Positions 57,301 to 64,000 of a DNA stretch of 64,000 nucleotides are shown piece by piece. Position 1 is the stretch's first letter; each line of letters starts with the position of its first letter. The notes beneath the pieces are model-generated. The model saw only the letters and a program-made list of their open reading frames with translations. It was not told where the DNA came from and made no database searches. Origin of the DNA: Cryptomeria japonica (taxonomy: Eukaryota > Streptophyta > Pinopsida > Cupressales > Cupressaceae); the NCBI RefSeq assembly GCF_030272615.1, contig NC_081414.1:313415164-313479163 (forward strand), in the 5' to 3' direction. Both the position numbers and the translations under genes were made by a program.

Positions 57301-58833
57301 ATCCGTCAAGCAACTGATGATTATCAAACAAAGGATGAAAAGCTAATGCCTTACAAACAACTGGTAGATGATCTGAAACAACACTTTGCAAAGATAGAGT
57401 TTGAGCAGATACCAAGAGAACAGAATCGTGCTGCTGATGCCATGGCTACAATTGCTTCGCTCATTGATTTACCGTAAAATGAGACTCGCTATGAGTTCCT
57501 GGTTGACAACTTGCTGATTCCGTCATATGAGATCACTCCTACGGAAATGATATGTGTTGTTGGTCCTAAATCCCAGTTATATGGTTCCATATTCACATAC
57601 CTTCGCGACAACATCTTACCTCCCGATCTATCGAACAACCAACGCCGCACTTTCATCCGCAAATCCTCCCAATACGTTATCCTAGCTGATATCCTATACC
57701 GACGAGGTCTAGATGGCACCCTCCGTAGATGTTTAGAGAGTGACGAAGCTCAAATTGCGTTCCGAGAAGTACACGAAGGGATATGTGGTCCGCATACTAG
57801 TGGTCCTACCTTGGCCAAGAAACTCATCAGGACTGGATACTACTGGCCTACTATGGAAAAAGATGCATATCAGTTTGTCAAGAAGTGTAAGCAGTGTCAA
57901 ATTCATGGAGACCTCATACATGCACCAGCACAGGAACTACAGCCACTTGCATCTCCTTGGCCCTTTTGTCAGTGGGGACTCGATCTCATAGGCAAGATTC
58001 ACCCTCCTTCTTCCAATGGACATAAATTCATTATCACAGCCACAGAGTATTTCACAAAGTGGATTGAAGCCGTGCCTCTCACACAAGTTACTGGGAAACA
58101 AATCGCTACTTTCATCCTGAACTACATCATTTGCCGATACGGGATCCCTACTTCCATTATCACTGACAACGGGCGTCCTTTCAAGAACCAGGATGTCCGT
58201 GAACTCTGTGAGCGCTTCCATATCTCTCATCGTTTCTCCACACCATATTATCCCCAAGGTAATGGCCAAGCTGAGGCGTCTAACAAAACAATTCTCAAAA
58301 TCCTTAAAAAGACAGTCGACGACGCTGGCCGTAACTGGCATGTCCAACTCAATCCCGCACTTTGGGCCTATCGTACCAGTGTCTGCACACCTACAAGAGC
58401 TACACCCTACTCACTTGTCTACGGCTCTGAAGCCATCTTGCCTATTGAGGTCGAGCTACCTTCTTTACGGGTCTCTTTAAGAAACATAATCAACGACGAA
58501 GACTACAGGGTCTCTCGCTTACAAGAACTAGAACTGCTGGAGGAACGACGACACACTGCTTTTAATCATCTCAAGGCTTACCAACAACGAATGAGTCGCA
58601 GTTACAATCACAAGGTCAAGCCTCGCACATTTGAGGTAGGTGACTTAGTCCTCAGAGAGAACCCCAAGAATCAGCAAGATAGAGAAAAGAAGGGCAAATT
58701 TGAACCCAACTGGCTTGGTCCTTACATCATCACAGCAGCATATGGATCTGGGGCATATCAGCTCTCAAATACAGAAGGTGAACCCTTGGAGGATCCTATT
58801 AACAGCATGCACCTTCGCAGGTTCTACACATAA
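51334..58833 (+). pseudogene. Element B gag-pol polyprotein (2 in-frame stops)
   Basis: ATG 51334 (MVETRLQKSRRKAK) opens one frame of 2500 codons to TAA 58833, broken only at 56821 (TGA, after FASQKL) and 57475 (TAA, after SLIDLP). Domains: gag about residues 345-440 (MRLFPQRLGDQAMEWFSQLP); Zn knuckle about 605-620 (CEFHKSKGHKTSNC, C-H-H-C); protease with LIDGGAGLNI near 847; a G-patch-like segment about 1085-1130 (YGKGFKILQRFGYDGKSPLG); RT about 1470-1640 with DYVDDLLV; a degenerate RNase H lacking its first Asp (YISATPTALGALL); a second, archaeal-type RNase H at 57085-57470 with all acidic residues (YFDGSY, IAEYEAL, FGDSQL, RAADAM); and integrase at 57770-58480 with H-H-C-C, GLDLIG, TDNGRPF and GQAEASN intact. 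Both stops fit single C-to-T changes. Otherwise the frame is intact. Confidence 0.95.
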
Positions 58834-60562
58834 GCTCTTTTGGAATATCCTAATTCAAAAATACAAAAAAATCAAAAAATTTCAAAAATACAAAAAAATA
58901 AAAATAAAAAAAAATCATTACATGGTGAAAACCTGGCCAACAGGCACCTTGTGACAACAAAAAAATTGAAAAATCCAAAAAAGTAAAGAGAAATAATTTC
59001 GTCCAACGGTGAAAACCACTTCGGTGGCGCCCTGGGCAAGTACCATGGTGAAAACTGGGTCACCAGCGCCATGCGTAGCGACTTTGCTCCTCCCTCCTTC
59101 AGGATTCACTTTCATCCTTTCACTTTGCACACACTCACAACTTATTCGCTCACAATAAACTTACCCATTCCCATCATGGCTTGTTATTGATCTACCTAAG
59201 ATTGGTTAGCCATCCATAACCCTCCCTTTTCACTCCCTTTCCATCCATAATAAATCAGATCCTATCTGTGGCTAAGGCAAAATCCTACGTCTAGTGATGG
59301 GTGTGGAACTGAGAACATCACATGTTTCGAGGAGTACAGTTTCTTCCAGCTTCCTTCAGTCTATTCGCGCACAATCCGCAATAAAGCAACATTTGCATCA
59401 CAGATCCGCAATAAAGTTTCATCTTCTCCGCAATAAAGTATCAGTTTCATGGATTCAGTCAGTTTCAGATAAGACACAGCAGCAACAATGGGCTTCAACA
59501 AATCAAATCTTTCAATAGACTCAGACAATATATGGTTCAGTGCTATCTATCCTTTTTGTGAAAGTGAACATTGTGACCACAATCGAATAAGACTTAAACA
59601 AGTGACAAGAGACACTAAACTTGAGGACTACAGTGGATGTTGGTGTCGAGTCTTGGTTTTCTTTTGATTTTATCTTTTTGGTGACATGTCTTTTAGCTTT
59701 TCCAGGATGTCTTTGACTAGAGATTCTATCTCCAGGATGTCTTTGACTAGAAAGGCGAGGATGGGGTATCGTCACCTATTTGCATTTGCTGTCTGTCGAT
59801 TGTCTTTTTGTAATGCTATGACTTGTCCAAGGATATGAGGACACTGTGAGTCTAGTATGAACTGGGGCATTCCTTGTTTGTGACTGTCTTATCTCCATGC
59901 AAATAGGTACAATGACTTTTTGGGTCGAACAAATGCCTCGATTGTCATAGCCTATCTTGCCATAATAAAGCTCAATGATGATAACGCACAAGAAGCTCTT
60001 TCACTTTCATATCTTCTGTCTTCCATCCCCCTTTTCTTGATTGACTTCCATTGTCCTTCTCGAGTCCGCGTAGCCCGCTATCACATGACTGAGTATAATG
60101 ACACACCAAAAACATTTGCATTTCATATAGTTACACCTACATCACCACATATAAGCATTTCATACATACATATAGATATCACAATTGCATCACATCCTGC
60201 ATACAACACATGTTAGCACATCTCACATTTTCATTATGTAAATAATCATTTGCATTATCATATTCATTTGCACTACATACATTCACATTTGCATCATGCA
60301 TCACATATACAACATAAAAGAACAAAAATATATTGCATTGCATCATATAAGCATCCATATCATAAAACATGTATCACATAAGAACATTTCATCACATAAG
60401 GTACACATGCATATAGCTGCCGCAAAAATGGATCATCTCTCATATATAATCAAAAGTGTCATGATACAATGATGTCAAAAGAATCATATGGCTACAAAAT
60501 CACCCGCAGGTGTCTACAATACAAAAATGGTACAATACTGATACATAGGGAGCCCTCTAAGA
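58834..60562 (+). other. Element B 3' region with short direct repeats
   Basis: Just after pol, GGTGAAAAC occurs at 58924, 59008 and 59046 (and once in the leader at 49865), each followed by a CACC/GGCGCC-like context. TCCGCAATAAAG occurs at 59375, 59405 and 59427. A 20-base unit (TCCAGGATGTCTTTGACTAG) is duplicated at 59701 and 59731. From 60100 to 60430 the DNA is low-complexity CATA/CACAT-rich. No plus-strand gene is supported. Confidence 0.7.
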
Positions 60563-61737
60563 CTATGATGAACTCCCTCCCTCGGAGCCGCCTGGCCTCG
60601 ACGGAGTTTGAGCCCTAGAAGGACCCACCCCAAGATCAACTCTCCTGGCCCCTATGTCCCCTGCAGCCACCCCTCGTGTCGTCCTATCCAGATAGAGGAA
60701 CCCACTGATAACTCCCGTCAACACTATTGGTAGTGTTAATCCTATCCATGTCATGGTATCCCATGCCACGTGTCCTGCCCTCATCTCCAGTCTTGGATCC
60801 TAGAACACTCATCTCAGAGCCTCTCTATCGCCATCTTGATCGTAGGGTACTAACTCCCCATCGATTGGTATCTGCAGAATCCTATAGACATCCTCTAATG
60901 TCACTGTCATCTCACCCATCGGCAGGTGAAACGTGCACGTCTCCAAGTGCCATCTCTCGGCCAACGCAGTCAACAACCCCATGTTTGCCCGAAACTCAGG
61001 CACATAGAGCACATGTGTGAGACCCATCTCCTCAATGGAAATCATGTCCTGGATCGACAACTCTGGTCGCAGTCTCTGAGTCGACGGGAATCTCTCCCGT
61101 GACTCTAACATCGGCAAATACTCCTGCAGTCACACAATCAATCTTGTCAGTTATCGTGGCATTCACTGTTTATCACAAAATGCTACTTGCTACCTAAATG
61201 CATCTGGTCACCTATCCTAGTGACACTCACTGTTCATCACAAAGTGTTGCTATCTATCCTAGTAGTACTCCCTGTTCATCACAAAGTACTATGTGTGTGA
61301 CACTCACTGTTCATCACAAAGTGTTACTCACATTTGCACTCCCTGTTCATCACAAAGTGCTGCTCATATTTCAGTACTCCCTGTTTATCACAAAGTACTT
61401 TATCTTGGTACTCACTGTTCATCACAAAGTGCCTTGATCTATCCTAGTCTTCCTAGAGGACCTGTTTGAGTGTATCCTCTCAGCAGCTTATCCAATCGAC
61501 AGCGTATGTTCATCACAGAACTGCCGATTTGACCTAGAAGATGCAAATTCATACTTTTCAAATGCAAACGCGCTTTCCTGACATAAACGTGCATTTATTA
61601 CATTACCTAAACATGCATTTATGACAAAACTTGAAATGCGTGAAAGTACGAGGAGGTTTTCGGGTACTTACCGGCTCTCCTGCATCGGCTGGTCGTTGGA
61701 ATCGACGAACACGATCGAATCTGTGAATGAATGCCAT
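60563..61737 (-). pseudogene. Antisense plant mobile domain (PMD) gene inside element B, one intron
   Basis: Exon 1 is 61737-61672 (MAFIHRFDRVRRFQRPADAG, then EP) ending at a perfect donor CCG|GTAAGT. Exon 2 starts at 61123 after CTGCAG (EYLPMLESRERFPSTQ). The join keeps frame; the intron is 548 bp. Exon 2 holds the PMD hallmark: GLTHVLYVPEFRANMGLLTA, ERWHLETCTFHLPMGEMTVT and LEDVYRILQIPIDGELVPYD. It continues past TGA (60809-60811) and TAG (60800-60802) as DPRLEMRAGHVAWDTMTW and a hydrophobic IGLTLPIVLTGVISGFLYL to TAG-type end at 60563. Total about 208 codons, shorter than host MAIN-like PMD proteins. PMD proteins act in host gene and transposon silencing, and PMD genes are known inside transposons. 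Both premature stops fit C-to-T changes on the coding strand (CGA, CAG). I infer the element encodes it to modulate silencing. Confidence 0.8.
61155..61440 (-). repeat. Minisatellite in intron of antisense PMD gene
   Basis: On the plus strand CACTGTTCATCACAAAGTG or CCCTGTTCATCACAAAGTAC recurs about eight times with 30-50 base spacing between 61167 and 61435; a weaker copy is at 61507. Many copies are bordered by short inverted arms (AGTACT...AGTACT, CACT...AGTG). The whole set lies within the 548-bp intron. Confidence 0.8.
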
Positions 61738-62081
61738 CGCTGCTGACTGCTGCTGCTCTTTTCTCGCTCTGCACTATGATCTTCTAACGGTGTGGATGAC
61801 AATGAGGATGTCTTTTGCTCGTGGCCTATCTTATAGCCTACCCTAGCCCTCGTCTTCATTTCCCGGGTCAGTTTTCTTCATCCCATGACTTTGTCACTTT
61901 ATTCGCTCAACCCATTCTCTCCCATCTTTCTTATCGAGAGATTGTCTGCAATCTTTTCAGACATTTTCATCCAATCTCTCGAGGGGGCATATAATTCCCA
62001 TACTGGGGCAACTTTGTATCAGTTCATCTTATCTTCTTTGAAACAACGCAACAAGCCGCATTGTCTCAAAGAGGGGCAAAA
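61738..62081 (+). other. Element B 3' end and polypurine tract
   Basis: This is the region between the antisense gene start and the 3' LTR. The final AAAGAGGGGCAAAA (62068-62081) is the polypurine tract. The minus strand here would hold the promoter of the PMD gene; I see no clear TATA box. Confidence 0.6.
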
Positions 62082-62855
62082 TGTAGACACCTAAAATTGT
62101 CATGTCTAATTAAATAAATATTTTATTTATTTAATTATCTAAGCCTAATTCTTCTATTAATTAAATAAATCCTTATTTATTTAATTAATTCATTTATCCT
62201 CTTCTAGCCTTATTTCTCATTTAAATAAATACATTTATTTATTTAAATTATCATTTTCCTAAATTAAATAAATATCTTATTTATTTAATTATCCCACTTC
62301 TTCTATTAATTAAATAAATCTTTATTTATTTAATTAATTCATTATCTTTTTCTACACATGACACATGTCATTCATCTCTTATTTCCTACACTACCTACCC
62401 CTTTCATTATTTTGGTATTTCTTATACCTACCCTCTAATCCTAGCCGACCTCTCTTTTTACACCTCTCAATCTTAACCCTCCATTTCATATTGTGTCTTC
62501 TATTTAAGGAGATGCTTCCTTCATTATCAAACCCTAATCACTCATGCTAATGATCTTTCATGCAACTTGCTACACTTGCAACCACATTCCGTTCTTTATT
62601 GAGCTCTTGTGCATACAAAAATCTGAGAGCAAGCATATCAAACAAGATCAATGGAGATAGGAAGAATGGAGATCAAAACCCTATTGGACATGTGATGGTA
62701 TAATCTTTGTGATTTTGAGTTATTTTGCATTGTCTTAGGTTATCTTCATATGTTATGGTGGATCTTTGTTCATTGTTAGGCTAGGGTTTTGGTGGTTGAA
62801 TCCATTTTAGCCTTTCAATATTGTTGTTATTTGTTATCCATTTTCACCATATACA
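62082..62855 (+). repeat. Element B 3' LTR (774 bp)
   Basis: Same length as the 5' LTR, TGTAG...ATACA, followed by the CTATC duplication. Two differences: 62253 (A) and 62633 (G). Confidence 0.95.
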
Positions 62856-62860
62856 CTATC

Positions 62861-63355
62861 GATAGCCATAACAAGAGAATCCCACGAATCAGGAAAAGAA
62901 TAAAGCAAAATCTGACATTTCTCCTCTTTGTCTATCTTAACACCAACGGATACTAATTGACACACCAACATATTAAATGCTTCTAGGTGGTTTTCTATTT
63001 GTCCACCCTCTTCCATATTCAAGAAATATAATTTCCTCCTTAAGAAAATCCGATTCAATAAGGATTTTGCTTGATATATTTCACCAAGATTAGTCCATAA
63101 CTTCTTTGCAGTGTTCTTTTCATGGACATTGATTAAAAAAGAATCTGCCAGGCACAATATGATTAGACCCTTGGATTTTCGGTCCATGAAATCATACTGA
63201 GTAGCCACAGTAGGATTTGTAGGTCTTGAGACATTTGCATCAATAACGTCCCATAGATCTCGATCTATTAGTAGATCTTCCATCTTCAGCTTCCACATCT
63301 CATAATTACTTCCATTAAATTTCTCCACCTCTATTCTCTCTGATGATCTTGCCAT
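62861..63355 (-). pseudogene. Element A gag N-terminus (UBN2 type)
   Basis: ATG 63355 (MARSSERIEVEKFNGSNYEM) opens a copia gag of 165 codons without a stop up to the element B scar. It has WKLKMEDLLIDRDLWDVIDA, KKLWTNLGEIYQAKSLLNRI and KCQILLYSFPDSWDSLVMAI. Across the scar it continues with IDSTSVVLKSKDVV at 48210. The N-terminal half is open although the rest of the element is decayed, which is probably chance. Confidence 0.88.
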
Positions 63356-63458
63356 CTAAAAATTCCTGCAACAAGATCGAAAAGTGTCTTCTACACAAGC
63401 TCCCACTCAAATCTGGATTAGTTCAAAAAAACCCAACAACCCACAATTGAAACCAAAG

Positions 63459-63477
63459 GTGATCAGGCTTGATAGCA
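63459..63477 (-). promoter_or_regulatory. Element A primer-binding site
   Basis: On the minus strand TGCTATCAAGCCTGATCACC starts two bases after the LTR end. It resembles the TGGTATCAGAGCC tRNA-Met primer site with substitutions. Confidence 0.6.
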
Positions 63478-63479
63478 CT

Positions 63480-64000
63480 TGTAAGGAAGTTAAGTAGCGT
63501 AACAATTTCCTACACTAACCTTGAGAGGAGAGTAATACAAAAAAAATTACAGATCATTATAGCAATTACAAAAACTTAACAATAATAGACAGAATAACAT
63601 GCATACCACAAAACAATGATTTACGTGGGGAAAACCCTTTTGGGAGAAAAACCTCACACTCCAAAAGCCGCCCAATATATTATTCAACAATCAACAACAA
63701 ATTGTAATATACTTGCAAAGAAAGAGCTTCACAGGAGTACCACTAATCAAAGATTCATAAGTAACTCAATAGCCATAAGACTCTTACAGACAACCTCTAT
63801 CTCACGTACCTTATTTATAGGAGATACAATACAAGAAACCATCAAACGATATTACAAAACCATGGGCTAAAACCACCCAATAAAGTAGAGCCAACTTATC
63901 TCCATTCTAGATGCCCTATGACGTGTCAAAACACACATCAACACATGTCCCTCCCTTTTACAACTCATTTATGTGTTTGATGCATTTTATATTTCCTATT
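63480..64000 (-). repeat. Element A 5' LTR, cut by window edge
   Basis: On the plus strand it begins TGTAAGGAAGTTAAGTAGCG and stays alignable with 24562-25110 to the end of the window. About 400 bases of it should lie outside. Confidence 0.85.

Larger units (their letters stand above)
48211..62860 (+). mobile_element. Element B: young Ty3/gypsy Tat-clade LTR retrotransposon with antisense PMD gene
   Basis: LTRs of 774 bp (48216-48989 and 62082-62855) flank a 13.1-kb internal region. The target duplication CTATC is perfect (48211-48215 and 62856-62860), and its removal restores the gag frame of element A. The internal order is primer site, long leader, one 2500-codon gag-protease-RT-RNase H-integrase frame, a 3.2-kb 3' region with an antisense gene, and a polypurine tract. 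Two consecutive RNase H domains, the DGGA protease and the absence of a chromodomain place it in the Tat lineage. Only two LTR differences were found. Two premature stops in gag-pol mean this copy would need help in trans. Confidence 0.95.
24562..64000 (-). mobile_element. Element A: old Ty1/copia LTR retrotransposon, split by two insertions, 5' LTR cut by window edge
   Basis: On the minus strand the order is 5' LTR (63480 to beyond 64000), primer site, gag, protease, integrase, RT, RNase H, polypurine tract and 3' LTR (25481-24562). That order (integrase before RT) is diagnostic of Ty1/copia. The internal part is broken twice: at 48211-62860 by Tat element B (target duplication CTATC) and at 27865-47375 by copia element C (target duplication ATAAC). 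Across both scars the host reading resumes in frame, which confirms the nesting. Its LTRs differ at roughly one base in seven by eye, so it is the oldest layer. Confidence 0.88.

Noticed and set aside
58500-58833. Chromodomain at the end of element B integrase
   Set aside because: The C-terminus shows only the GPY/F-like PNWLGPYIITAAYGSGAYQL region and no chromodomain residues, as expected for Tat.
62365-62550. 61-codon frame MSFISYFLHYLPLSLFWYF present in both element B LTRs
   Set aside because: It lies across the U3/R region and is identical only because the LTRs are identical; it has no other support.

Overview
The window looks like intergenic DNA from a large, repeat-rich land-plant genome, probably a gymnosperm (conifer). 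I see no intact host gene, rRNA, tRNA or CRISPR array. Almost everything recognisable is transposable-element DNA. The conifer call is an inference from the density of old Ty1/copia, Ty3/gypsy Tat and LINE copies and from the LTR style (ends near TTCACCCCCC, tRNA-Met-like TTGGTATCAAAGC primer site). No species is assigned.

Left third (1-24.5 kb): two decayed LINE non-LTR retrotransposons lie on opposite strands. The + copy (1-5145) enters the window inside its reverse transcriptase. The - copy (about 19480-11405) has ORF1 (DUF4283 plus CCHC knuckle) and ORF2 (endonuclease, reverse transcriptase, zf-RVT, RNase H). Both are followed, on the same strand and at short distance, by homologous copies of an additional third reading frame with a charged, coiled-coil-like tail. 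Between and beyond them are AT-rich spacer, LTR fragments and two or three unclassified decayed reading frames (8.4-9.4, 10.4-10.9 and 22.4-24.2 kb).

Right two thirds (24.5-64 kb): one nested stack. Element A is an old Ty1/copia on the - strand (LTRs at 24562-25481 and from 63480 past the window edge). Two elements split it. Element C is a + strand copia with paired 1367-bp LTRs and a 5-bp target duplication ATAAC. Element B is a + strand Ty3/gypsy Tat element with paired 774-bp LTRs and target duplication CTATC. B is very young: its LTRs differ at 2 of 774 positions. Its 2500-codon gag-pol has two premature stops, and it carries an antisense plant-mobile-domain (PMD) gene with an intron. Element C is in turn interrupted at about 30.6-43.57 kb by a 13-kb segment D, which is not a retroelement.

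Segment D is the most novel part. It holds a decayed multi-exon gene for a possible DDE-like nuclease/transposase (motifs VDFFENYTF, WSDGCA, ESGHGKGEH), itself hit by a solo LTR with target duplication AATTG, and a second unrecognised gene on the opposite strand. Its right end is a 1.75-kb array of about 149-bp units, each an inverted repeat around TGACCCCTTAGGACC. D looks like a degraded DNA transposon of a type I cannot name. The order of events is A, then C, then D and the solo LTR inside C, and B last; B's place rests on its near-identical LTRs.
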